A stretch of DNA of 10,686 bases from Natrinema soli (GTDB taxonomy: Archaea > Halobacteriota > Halobacteria > Halobacteriales > Natrialbaceae): the NCBI RefSeq assembly GCF_028618695.1, contig NZ_JAQIVI010000709.1, positions 1 to 10,686 on the forward strand. The letters are read 5' to 3'. This document shows, in pieces, positions 1 through 5,960 of this stretch. The notes beneath the pieces were generated by a model. The model was not told the origin of the DNA. It ran no database searches and saw only the letters and a list, made by a program, of their open reading frames with translations. Within the stretch, counting starts at the first letter, position 1. Every line of letters starts with the position of its first letter. The translations under genes were made by a program, and so were the position numbers.

Positions 1-408
<408 letters not shown>

Positions 409-412
<4 letters not shown>

Positions 413-744
413 CTCGAGAGCACACTGAGACGGTGACGGACGGCGGAATCGACGAGGAGGATCGCACGCCCGAAGAGATGGACCTCGACGAACTGCGCGA
501 GGAGATCCGGACGATCGATCAGGAGATCGTCGAACTGATCGCTCAGCGAACCTACGTCGCGGACACGATCGCCGCGGTCAAGGACGAACAGGAATTGCCG
601 ACGACCGACGAGAAACAGGAACAGCAGGTCATGGAGCGAGCGGGTGACAACGCCGAGCAGTTCGACGTCGATGCGAACCTGGTGAAAGCCATCTTCCGTC
701 TGCTGATCGAACTGAACAAAGTAGAGCAGCGTGAGAGTCGGTAG
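409..744 (+). CDS. aroQ: Chorismate mutase, AroQ class
   Basis: Small all-helical AroQ-type enzyme converting chorismate to prephenate, the branch point to Phe and Tyr; it acts in the cytoplasm, normally as a dimer. The protein is 111 aa, with an acidic unstructured N-terminus (about 1-24) and then the AroQ core. LDELREEIRTIDQEIVELI (26-44) supplies the first catalytic Arg (R30), R47 lies in LIAQRTYVADTIA, and K58 follows in AVKDE, matching the usual R...R...K spacing of helix 1. The C-terminal helix LLIELNKVEQRES (98-110) carries the Gln/Glu end of the active site. The ATG at 409 overlaps the upstream stop by 4 nt; M24 (478) is a possible internal start that would keep the whole core. No prephenate dehydratase or dehydrogenase domain is fused. 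A sequence resembling its last 12 codons occurs again near 1657. Confidence 0.93.
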
Positions 745-785
745 GGATACGGACGGCTGTTACAGAGCTTCTAGCTGCGTATTAG

Positions 786-935
786 TGGGGCGGGGTCGAT
801 TCTCGACGCCACCATACGAAATTCAGACTTGATGAGCAGCCGGAAGATTCGACGCGAGTCTGTTGCACATGCGGCCACGACAACCACTACGAGTACTACG
901 CTTCGTTCAGCTGTGACTATATCCTCCGTCCGGAG
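786..935 (+). pseudogene. Possible relic of a small zinc-finger protein (no start codon)
   Basis: The frame with codons starting at 831, 834 and so on is open after a TAG at 783. It encodes CCTCGHDNHYEYYASFSC at 861-914, with a CxxCGH pair, an aromatic and His-rich middle and a further Cys. This composition is like small haloarchaeal zinc-binding proteins and unlike random shadow frames. No ATG, GTG or TTG lies in frame between the stop and the motif, and the frame runs on antisense into vapC, so it cannot be an intact gene. It may be a decayed fragment next to the toxin-antitoxin insertion, or chance. Confidence 0.25.
789..810. other. Short bulged hairpin between convergent aroQ and vapC
   Basis: GTCGA (795-799) pairs with TCGAC (803-807) over a 3-nt loop. 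After a GGG bulge, GGC (789-791) pairs with GCC (808-810). It lies about 45 nt after the aroQ stop, in the gap between convergent genes, so it may mark a transcript end. No T-tract follows, and archaeal termination does not need a hairpin, so the role is a guess. Confidence 0.25.
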
Positions 936-1322
936 TCATTCCTCGTCGGTCGGCTCGAGTGGGACTCGTTCTACCTCGATATCTTCGTAGTCCCTCTCAG
1001 AGGAGAGTACGTCCATCCCTCGCGTTTCCGCAGTCGCCGCGTGGAAGGCGTCGAACGGCGCAATTCCCTCGTCGTAGTAGTTGACACCTTTCAGAACTAC
1101 CTGTTTCTCTTCCTCGTTCCGCACAGGGACGAGTTCGAGCAGGTTTGCCACTAGCGGAACGTAGTCGAACTCGTAGCGTTCTCGAGCGAGGAGAAGTTCG
1201 AGATACGAGAACGGTGACGTTTCGACGTCGTACTCACCGAGGGCGTCCTCAGCGGAGCCCTGCAACCAATCAGTGTCTTTGGCGAGTGCGAGCAGGAAAT
1301 CCGTCTCGACGTACATCGTCAT
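936..1322 (-). CDS. vapC: VapC-type PIN-domain toxin (ribonuclease)
   Basis: A 128-aa PIN-domain protein. VapC toxins are Mg2+-dependent endoribonucleases that cut tRNA, rRNA or mRNA when their antitoxin is lost. Acidic active-site residues fall where expected: D8 in YVETDFLLAL, E42 in FSYLELLLA, D91 in IAPFDAFHAATA, and E109/D111 in LSSERDYEDI. In the last group the canonical Asp position seems to be Glu (E109), with D111 close by, so the fourth metal ligand is uncertain. The ATG at 1322 overlaps the antitoxin stop by 4 nt (ATGA on the minus strand), typical of an antitoxin-first TA operon; a second ATG at 1316 is possible. VapC is clear from fold, length and partner; the RNA target cannot be read from sequence. 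Confidence 0.88.
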   Translation of the reverse strand: MTMYVETDFLLALAKDTDWLQGSAEDALGEYDVETSPFSYLELLLARERYEFDYVPLVANLLELVPVRNEEEKQVVLKGVNYYDEGIAPFDAFHAATAETRGMDVLSSERDYEDIEVERVPLEPTDEE

Positions 1323-1564
1323 CTGTCGCCGCCGGCTTCCTCAGCCTCGTCTTTCGCCTCCGCCTCGATGTCCTCTCGAATTTCCTCGACTGATGCATCG
1401 TGAAGCTCGCCTGCCGCCTCGCGGACGGCGGCGAGGGGGTCGTCCGCAACCGGAATCAGCTCGAGTTTATCCCCGTACGTGACGATATGATACTTCTGCC
1501 CGTACTTCTCACGCACCTCTTTTGGGATGTACAGCCGTCCCTGTCCATCCGTCTCTGTTGACAT
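1319..1564 (-). CDS. vapB: AbrB/SpoVT-family (VapB-like) antitoxin
   Basis: An 81-aa protein starting at the ATG at 1564. A TTG 22 codons upstream would add a hydrophobic, unlike-family extension, so the ATG is preferred. Residues about 5-42 (DGQGRLYIPKEVREKYG followed by a short beta stretch, VTYGDKLELIPV) form the swapped-hairpin AbrB fold: the QGRLYIPKEVR core is the DNA-binding signature. The C-terminal half (about 43-81), acidic and helical, is the part expected to wrap round and neutralise VapC. It is co-transcribed with and overlaps the toxin gene. VapB/VapC complexes normally bind their own promoter, so autorepression is likely; no clear operator palindrome was found upstream. The pair lies in DNA poorer in G+C than its neighbours (about 37 percent over 1561-1680), suggesting acquisition. 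Confidence 0.87.
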   Translation of the reverse strand: MSTETDGQGRLYIPKEVREKYGQKYHIVTYGDKLELIPVADDPLAAVREAAGELHDASVEEIREDIEAEAKDEAEEAGGDR

Positions 1565-1621
1565 AGATGTGATTAAGTTACCATGCACAAAGAACCTTAC
1601 CACTAGCGTATGGCTGATGGT

Positions 1622-1638
1622 ACTTATCAAAACGTTTC
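1622..1638 (-). promoter_or_regulatory. Candidate BRE/TATA element for vapBC
   Basis: Read on the minus strand this is GAAACGTTTTGATAAG: a purine-rich BRE-like GAAAC followed by an AT-rich element. It would start a transcript near 1600, giving a leader of roughly 35-40 nt before the vapB ATG. The element is off consensus and no Shine-Dalgarno sequence is visible, so support is weak. Confidence 0.3.
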
Positions 1639-1656
1639 AATCGTCTGATGGAGTAT

Positions 1657-1692
1657 TTCATCCATTTGAATAAAGGTGAGCAGCGGGAGTCC
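1657..1692 (+). repeat. Partial copy resembling the 3' end of aroQ
   Basis: Translated on the plus strand, this stretch reads IHLNKGEQRESV; the last 12 codons of chorismate mutase (709-741) read IELNKVEQRESR, giving ten of twelve residues identical. DNA differences include third-base changes (AAC/AAT, CGT/CGG), as in a diverged coding copy. The two lie in the same orientation on either side of the vapBC cassette. This could be an attachment-site-like duplication left by integration at the aroQ 3' end, a fragment of another aroQ, or chance: a weaker likeness (GEQ..E.V) also exists to the UPF0058 C-terminus at about 7797. Confidence 0.4.
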
Positions 1693-1756
1693 GTTGTGGC
1701 AATCCGTTCTCGACGAGTTCGACTCACGCCAGCGACCGTACTGACAGGAGTCCGTC

Positions 1757-2437
1757 TCAGTACTCCCAGCGGCGTTCGATCCGCGACTCGAGGTCCGGAT
1801 ATTCCTCCCGGAGTGCGTCGACGTCGGTTTCGCCGTCAACGTTGATGACGTGGATCTCGCCGCGATTGCCCGAGTACACGTCCTGAAAGTCGTAGACGAC
1901 GCCGATGATGTCGACGGTCGCCGGGATATCGTCGCTTTCGGCGAGGAACTCGACCTGTCGATCGACGTTGTACTCGACGAGCCGATTGACGGCCCCCGTT
2001 CGGTCGACATCGTCGGGGAGGAGTTCGACGCCCGGCTCGAGGTGTGGCTTCAGGAGTTCGAGGCAGTGACTGATCCCGTCGGGTTCGGACAGACCGTCGG
2101 TCAGATCGTCGTAGGTCGCCGTCACGGCACCACAGCCCGTGTGACCCACGACGACGACGGTCTCCGTCCCGGTGTGTGCGACCGGATAGAGGACGTCGCC
2201 GGAGACGACCTCGCCCGCGTCCGTGCGCTGGACGACGCGGTTACCGATATTGCCGCACGTGAAGATCCGGCCGGGTTCGTCGTTGCCCCACATGTGGTCC
2301 TGAAGGACCCTCGAGTCGGAACAGCAGACGGTGACGGCGCCCGGTTCCTGGGACTCCTGGACGTCGTCGAACTGCGATTTGTGCGTTTCGGCATGTTCGG
2401 CGTTCGCCTCGAGCAACTCGATGAATTCGCGGTGCAT
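1757..2437 (-). CDS. Beta-class carbonic anhydrase
   Basis: A 226-aa protein of the beta-carbonic anhydrase family, which interconverts CO2 and bicarbonate at a zinc centre in the cytoplasm. The zinc ligands are readable: C39 in VCCSDSRV, and H99 and C102 in GHTGCGAV. D41 and R43 form the conserved Asp-Arg dyad that gates the metal in this class. CGNIGNRV (61-68) is the usual glycine-rich motif between them. Length is typical. The start at 2437 lies about 27 nt downstream of an AT-rich TATA element, which supports a leaderless transcript. It is a single gene, separated from the fusion reductase by about 210 nt. Bicarbonate supply for carboxylases or pH balance is the likely role; the physiological partner is not shown by neighbours. 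Confidence 0.95.
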   Translation of the reverse strand: MHREFIELLEANAEHAETHKSQFDDVQESQEPGAVTVCCSDSRVLQDHMWGNDEPGRIFTCGNIGNRVVQRTDAGEVVSGDVLYPVAHTGTETVVVVGHTGCGAVTATYDDLTDGLSEPDGISHCLELLKPHLEPGVELLPDDVDRTGAVNRLVEYNVDRQVEFLAESDDIPATVDIIGVVYDFQDVYSGNRGEIHVINVDGETDVDALREEYPDLESRIERRWEY

Positions 2438-2457
2438 GGGTAGACAAAGGACGGTTC

Positions 2458-2470
2458 GGATTATAATTCC
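2458..2470 (-). promoter_or_regulatory. TATA element of the carbonic anhydrase gene
   Basis: On the minus strand AATTATAATCC centres about 27 nt before the ATG at 2437, the distance expected when transcription starts at or next to the start codon. It is the most AT-rich short stretch in this intergenic region. Confidence 0.6.
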
Positions 2471-2580
2471 TAGTTTTCCTGTGATACTGAGGGATTACAT
2501 CTCAACGGTCGCCGAGTCCCGGATATGGACGGACCGTTTCGTCTGAACGACTCGTATTGTACGATGGAGAAGCACACACC

Positions 2581-2593
2581 CGAAAAACTCGAG
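2581..2593 (-). terminator. Candidate T-tract terminator after the Grx-TrxR gene
   Basis: Read on the minus strand, CTCGAGTTTTTCGGG presents five T residues about 60 nt after the stop of the fusion reductase. Archaeal RNA polymerase can stop at short oligo-T tracts without a hairpin. Nothing else in 2438-2649 looks like a gene or RNA. Confidence 0.3.
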
Positions 2594-2649
2594 TGACGCT
2601 GTTGCAGACGATCTCATTCGGGATGGTAACTGAAGACTACTGGAACTCG

Positions 2650-3975
2650 TCAGTCGTCCGCCGCCGCTGGCTCCGCTTCCTCGATACTCGAGTCGGCTCG
2701 CTCGCGGTTCTCGAGGTACTCGTCGGCGTCGAGGGCGGCTTTCGACCCCATCCCCGCCGCGGTGACGGCCTGTTGGTAGTGGTAGTCGACGACGTCGCCG
2801 GCGCCGAAGATTCCCTCGACGTGGGTTTCGGTCTGGCCGCCGCCCTCGCCGCCTTTGGTCTTGAGATAGCCGTCGGCGTCCATCTCGACGCCGGTCTCGG
2901 CGAGGTAGTCGGTGTTGGGGGTGTGGCCGATGGCGAAGAAGACCGCGCCGACGTCGAACTCGAACTCCTCGGTCTCGGGGTCCTCGAGTCGGTCAGTGGG
3001 ATGGCCCTTGTCGTTTTCGACGAGCGTAACACGGTCGATGCCGCCTTCCTTGGAGCCGTGGATCTCGGTCAGTTCGGTGTTTTTCATGATCTCGATCTCG
3101 CCGTCTTCGACCTTCTCTTCGACGCGGTCGACCCAGTAGTCCTCCGCGCGGAACTCCTCGCGGCGGTGGGCGATGTAGACGGTGTCGGCGAACTTCGTGA
3201 GGAAGGTCGCTTCCTCCATGGCGGCGTCGCCGCCGCCGACGACGAGCATGTCCTCCCCGCGGAAGAACGCGCCGTCACAGGTCGCACACGTCGAGAGTCC
3301 GTACCCCATCAGTTCGTCTTCGCCGGGGATGCCGAGCGTGCGGGCGCTGGCACCCGACGCGGCGATGACGGCGTCGGCGGTGTAGACGTCGCCGTCCGCG
3401 AGCTCGACCCGGAAGGGGCGACTCGAGTCGTCGATCGTTTCGATGATGCCGTTTTTCAACTCGGCACCGAACTGCGTGGCCTGCTCTTTCATGTTGTTGA
3501 CCAGCTCGGGGCCGCTGATGCCGTCGGGGAAGCCAGGGTAGTTGGCGACGTCGGTGGTCAGGGTGAGCTGGCCGCCGGGCTCGTCGCCTTCGATGACCAG
3601 CGGCTCGTTGTTCGAGCGGCCGGCGTAGATCGCGGCGGTCAGCCCGGCGATCCCGGTACCGGCGATGATCATCGTGCGATGTTCGACGATTTCACCGTCG
3701 CTCTCGTCGGCGATACCGAGCTTCTCGTCGAGTTCGCCGGTCTCGTTGAGCGCGCTGGTGTCGTCCCAGCCGCCGATCAGTTCGTCGTCGATGAACACTT
3801 CGGGGGCGGTCTTGCGCCCGTCAGCGCGCTCGACCATCTCCTCGAACAGGTCGTCGTCATCGGTAACGTTGTACGTCTCGTACTCGATGCCTTTGCTGTC
3901 GAAGAGGTCTTTAGCCTTCTCGCAATACGGACAGTCCGTTTTGGTATAAATCTCGACGCGTGGCTGGTCGCTCAT
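2650..3975 (-). CDS. trxB: Glutaredoxin-thioredoxin reductase fusion (FAD/NADPH disulfide reductase)
   Basis: A 441-aa two-domain protein. Residues 1-87 are a glutaredoxin fold with active site DCPYC (C15, C18) and the cis-Pro region TAPEVFID (57-64). After a short acidic linker, residues 101-425 are a complete low-molecular-weight thioredoxin reductase: FAD motif GTGIAG (106-111), redox site CATC (C230, C233), NADPH-binding GGGDAA (247-252) with HRREEFRA (270-277, the NADPH-selecting arginines), and FAD motif FGAGDVVD (390-397). The tail is acidic and low complexity. Stand-alone TrxR is about 320-350 aa, so the extra length is the glutaredoxin domain. The reductase may pass electrons from NADPH straight to its own glutaredoxin domain, as AhpF does with its N-terminal thioredoxin-like domains; this is inference. 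Haloarchaea use gamma-glutamylcysteine instead of glutathione, so the partner thiol is open. Confidence 0.95.
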   Translation of the reverse strand: MSDQPRVEIYTKTDCPYCEKAKDLFDSKGIEYETYNVTDDDDLFEEMVERADGRKTAPEVFIDDELIGGWDDTSALNETGELDEKLGIADESDGEIVEHRTMIIAGTGIAGLTAAIYAGRSNNEPLVIEGDEPGGQLTLTTDVANYPGFPDGISGPELVNNMKEQATQFGAELKNGIIETIDDSSRPFRVELADGDVYTADAVIAASGASARTLGIPGEDELMGYGLSTCATCDGAFFRGEDMLVVGGGDAAMEEATFLTKFADTVYIAHRREEFRAEDYWVDRVEEKVEDGEIEIMKNTELTEIHGSKEGGIDRVTLVENDKGHPTDRLEDPETEEFEFDVGAVFFAIGHTPNTDYLAETGVEMDADGYLKTKGGEGGGQTETHVEGIFGAGDVVDYHYQQAVTAAGMGSKAALDADEYLENRERADSSIEEAEPAAADD

Positions 3976-3997
3976 GTCCCACGTTTCGGATAGAGTG

Positions 3998-4003
3998 CCT
4001 AAA
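3998..4003 (-). promoter_or_regulatory. TATA-like element of the Grx-TrxR gene
   Basis: TTTAGG on the minus strand lies about 25 nt upstream of the ATG at 3975, in an otherwise GC-rich context, consistent with a leaderless message. Confidence 0.4.
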
Positions 4004-4032
4004 CCGCTTGCGCTCTCAGCAATCGATCCCGC

Positions 4033-5349
4033 TTACTGTGACGGGCCCGCGGTGTCGTCCGCCGTCGTCGCGCCCTCGACGAACTCGACGGAGACCGTCA
4101 TCTCGCGGTCGGTTCGATCCTCGAGCGCCGTCTGAAGCGATTCCACGAGGGTGGGATACGGTTCGTCCGCGGGCCGCTGGACGACGACCGTGACGACCGT
4201 CTCGTCGCTGACGAGGCCGGCGTCGTTGAACTCGGTCCGCACCTCGACCAGCTCGAGCCCGTCGTACTCGTCGTCGCTCAGGACGGTTCTGACCTCGTCG
4301 TTCACCTCGTTGTCGAAGGCGACGTGTTGGCCGAGGACGATACCAGCGCCCGCGATAACGACGAGGACGAGGACGACCACGACGGCGAGGGTACCGACGC
4401 GGTCCCGGGAGACGTTTCCGCGGAGCGTTCCCGCCGTCCAGTCCGATGGTCGGTAGCCGAGGTACCAGAACACGGCGAGCCCCGCCAGCAGGATCGACGC
4501 AGCGTTGACGGCGACCAGAACGAAGGCCCCGAGGGAGACGGTCGCATGACCCCATGCCAGCCCGATGCCGACCGCGGCGGCGGCCGGGATCAGCGCGACG
4601 GCGATCATCACGCCGACCAGTGAAACGGGGATCGCCGTTGCGAGGCCGAACGCGCCCGCTGCCCCCGCACAGAACCCGACGATGAGGGCGAGTAGACCCG
4701 GCGAGATCCGGTTTTGCACCTGCGTGATGGCGGTGATGTCGATCGTCGAGGGAACGGCTCCGCTGAAGCGCACCAGCCAGGCGAACGCGAAGGCGCTGCC
4801 GATCGCGACGACGAGTCCGATCGCCAGCGACGATAGTCCGCCGCGGACCATCTCACGATCGTCGAGGACGAGCCCCACGGTGCCGGTGAGGGCCGCGCTG
4901 ACCTGCGGGGCGATGACCATCGAACCGACGACGATCGCGGGCGAGTCGAGCAACAGGCCCGCCGTCGCGACGATCGCGCTCAGGACCGTCATCGCGTAGT
5001 ATGTGAGACGACTTGGGGTCATGTTCAGCGCCCGCGTCTGAATCTCCTCGCGAGCGATGCTGTCGTCCGCCTCCTCCCCGTTGACGTAGCGTTCCTCGAG
5101 TTGCTCTATCTGCGGGGTGCGAGCCGTCTCGATCGAGGAGACGACGATGAAGTCGTCGTCGATGCCGACCTCGCGCAACGACGTGAGCACGTGGTCGACG
5201 GCCTGGGTCGGGAGCGGAAACGTGACCAGATCGCCGTCTGACCGGTCACTGTTCTCGGCTGTCAACACGTAATCGATGTCTTCACCTTCGAGTACCCGGA
5301 GCGCTTCGTCCCGCGTATCGTCCGGGACGAACACCTGGAGTAGTCGCAC
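4033..5349 (-). CDS. DUF389 (TIGR00341-type) membrane protein
   Basis: A 438-aa integral membrane protein starting at GTG 5349 (MRLLQVFVPDD). The soluble N-terminal domain (about 1-105) has the alternating beta/alpha pattern LLQVFVP...VDHVLTSL...DFIVVSSIE seen in DUF389 proteins. It is followed by the family hallmark SPAIVVGSMVIAPQVSAALTG at about 136-156. Hydrophobic spans lie at about 116-134, 137-160, 172-194, 217-237, 241-265, 270-297 and 319-340. The C-terminal domain (about 345-438) is acidic and probably soluble, with alternating strands and helices. The biochemical function of DUF389 is not established; a transport or channel role is only a guess. It is divergent from the DUF357 gene with 107 nt between starts. 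A TATA-like ATATAC sits about 31 nt upstream of the GTG. Confidence 0.9.
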   Translation of the reverse strand: MRLLQVFVPDDTRDEALRVLEGEDIDYVLTAENSDRSDGDLVTFPLPTQAVDHVLTSLREVGIDDDFIVVSSIETARTPQIEQLEERYVNGEEADDSIAREEIQTRALNMTPSRLTYYAMTVLSAIVATAGLLLDSPAIVVGSMVIAPQVSAALTGTVGLVLDDREMVRGGLSSLAIGLVVAIGSAFAFAWLVRFSGAVPSTIDITAITQVQNRISPGLLALIVGFCAGAAGAFGLATAIPVSLVGVMIAVALIPAAAAVGIGLAWGHATVSLGAFVLVAVNAASILLAGLAVFWYLGYRPSDWTAGTLRGNVSRDRVGTLAVVVVLVLVVIAGAGIVLGQHVAFDNEVNDEVRTVLSDDEYDGLELVEVRTEFNDAGLVSDETVVTVVVQRPADEPYPTLVESLQTALEDRTDREMTVSVEFVEGATTADDTAGPSQ

Positions 5350-5374
5350 TCTCGAGAGACACGACGGATCGGGT

Positions 5375-5386
5375 CATACGTATATG
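5375..5386 (-). promoter_or_regulatory. TATA-like element upstream of the DUF389 gene
   Basis: CATATACGTATG on the minus strand, centred about 31 nt before the GTG start at 5349. It is the only AT-rich stretch in the DUF389-DUF357 divergent interval. It is nearly palindromic, so it could also be a regulator site. Confidence 0.4.
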
Positions 5387-5425
5387 GTGGTTAACGCAGC
5401 CGACTTCGCCGCGGACGCGACGACG

Positions 5426-5431
5426 CACTTA
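5426..5431 (+). promoter_or_regulatory. TATA-like element of the DUF357 gene
   Basis: CACTTA centres about 28 nt upstream of the ATG at 5457, in the position and style of many weak haloarchaeal TATA boxes before leaderless messages. Confidence 0.35.
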
Positions 5432-5456
5432 CGGGGCCGACCGACGAGGATCGACC

Positions 5457-5744
5457 ATGGCTGCCGATCTCGAGGAGAAGACGGACCGGTACGGCGAGTT
5501 ACTCGCGGAAGCGCTCGAGGCGGCGACGATCGCGCCGCCTGACGGGACCCCGATGGCGGCAGCGGCCGCCGACTGCTACGAGATGGCGGCGTCGTATCTC
5601 GAGGATGGGAACCACTTTCGGGAACAGGGAGATCTCGTCAACGCGCTGGCGTCGTTTTCCTACGGGCACGCGTGGCTCGATGCAGGGGCCCGCGTCGGAT
5701 TGTTCGACGTGCCGCGGGAGGGGCACCTCTTCACCGTCGAGTAG
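5457..5744 (+). CDS. DUF357 family protein
   Basis: A 95-aa soluble, acidic, almost entirely helical protein. The pattern of paired helices with DCYEMAASYLEDGNHFREQGDLVNALASFSYGHAWLDAGARVGLF (about 39-82) matches the archaeal DUF357 family: a TPR-like helical hairpin ending in the conserved 'YG.AWLDAG.R.GL' type signature. No catalytic residues, membrane segment or Cys pair are apparent, which suggests a scaffold or binding protein. The function of this family is not known to me. The ATG at 5457 follows CGACC without a Shine-Dalgarno sequence and is well placed for leaderless translation. It stands alone, divergent from DUF389 and about 215 nt before the tfb start, with the tfb promoter in between. 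Confidence 0.85.
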   Translation: MAADLEEKTDRYGELLAEALEAATIAPPDGTPMAAAAADCYEMAASYLEDGNHFREQGDLVNALASFSYGHAWLDAGARVGLFDVPREGHLFTVE

Positions 5745-5819
5745 CGGAACTCGCTCGACGCGCGGGACCTGAATCCTGATCCGGATATCTCAAACGATTA
5801 ATCACTATGTAACCGGAAC

Positions 5820-5827
5820 ATATATAA
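5820..5827 (+). promoter_or_regulatory. tfb distal TATA box (P3)
   Basis: CCGGAAC followed by ATATATAA: a BRE-like purine stretch and a good TATA core. The predicted start is near 5848-5850, about 110 nt before the tfb ATG. Confidence 0.45.
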
Positions 5828-5843
5828 CAGTAATAACGAGTAG

Positions 5844-5850
5844 TTTATAA
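5844..5850 (+). promoter_or_regulatory. tfb middle TATA box (P2)
   Basis: TTTATAA, 24 nt downstream of P3. Initiation about 24-28 nt later (near 5874) would include the small upstream ORF at 5889 with a leader of about 11-15 nt. Confidence 0.45.
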
Positions 5851-5856
5851 AGTAGG

Positions 5857-5870
5857 CGAAACATTTATAT
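5857..5870 (+). promoter_or_regulatory. tfb proximal BRE + TATA box (P1)
   Basis: CGAAAC (BRE, 5857-5862) directly before TTTATAT (5864-5870) is the best archaeal promoter match in the window. Transcription would start near 5892-5895, leaving a 5' untranslated leader of about 66-69 nt before the tfb ATG, so this mRNA is not leaderless. Confidence 0.7.
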
Positions 5871-5888
5871 GGCTTACGGCCTTACCCT

Positions 5889-5945
5889 ATGTTAGCTGAG
5901 GCGACCGGGTTTCTTCTGGTTACCCCACCCGGGAGCCCCGAGTAA
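5889..5945 (+). CDS. Possible 18-codon upstream ORF in the tfb leader
   Basis: ATG at 5889, TAA at 5943-5945, encoding MLAEATGFLLVTPPGSPE. It ends 15 nt before the tfb ATG. The peptide contains Pro-Pro-Gly, a classic slow-translation motif relieved by EF-P/IF5A. The ATG is slightly upstream of the start predicted for P1 and downstream of that for P2, so only some transcripts may carry it. No ribosome binding site is visible. It could equally be chance; evidence is position and content only. Confidence 0.3.
   Translation: MLAEATGFLLVTPPGSPE
5905..5932 (+). promoter_or_regulatory. Hairpin in the tfb 5' leader
   Basis: CCGGGT (5905-5910) pairs with ACCCGG (5927-5932) over a 16-nt loop, inside the untranslated leader and inside the possible upstream ORF. 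An imperfect repeat of the 3' arm (TTACCCCACCCGG, then GTAACCCACCCGA at about 5942-5953) follows and could form an alternative pairing with the same 5' arm. Regulatory meaning is inferred. Confidence 0.35.
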
Positions 5946-5960
5946 CCCACCCGATACACC

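Noticed and set aside
780..815. tRNA-like end (GGGGTCGATTC...CCACCA)
   Set aside because: No matching acceptor 5' strand, D-arm or anticodon arm upstream; the T-arm-like part is better explained as a small bulged hairpin.
1850..2443. 197-codon plus-strand open frame
   Set aside because: Shadow of the carbonic anhydrase gene, which has all zinc ligands on the minus strand.
2557..3993. 478-codon plus-strand open frame
   Set aside because: Antisense shadow of the Grx-TrxR gene; high GC at third positions leaves the opposite strand open. The minus-strand frame has complete CPYC, CATC, FAD and NADPH motifs.
4016..4555. 179-codon minus-strand Arg-rich frame
   Set aside because: Alternative frame within the DUF389 gene; Arg/Gly/Pro-rich composition is typical of frame-shifted GC-rich coding DNA.
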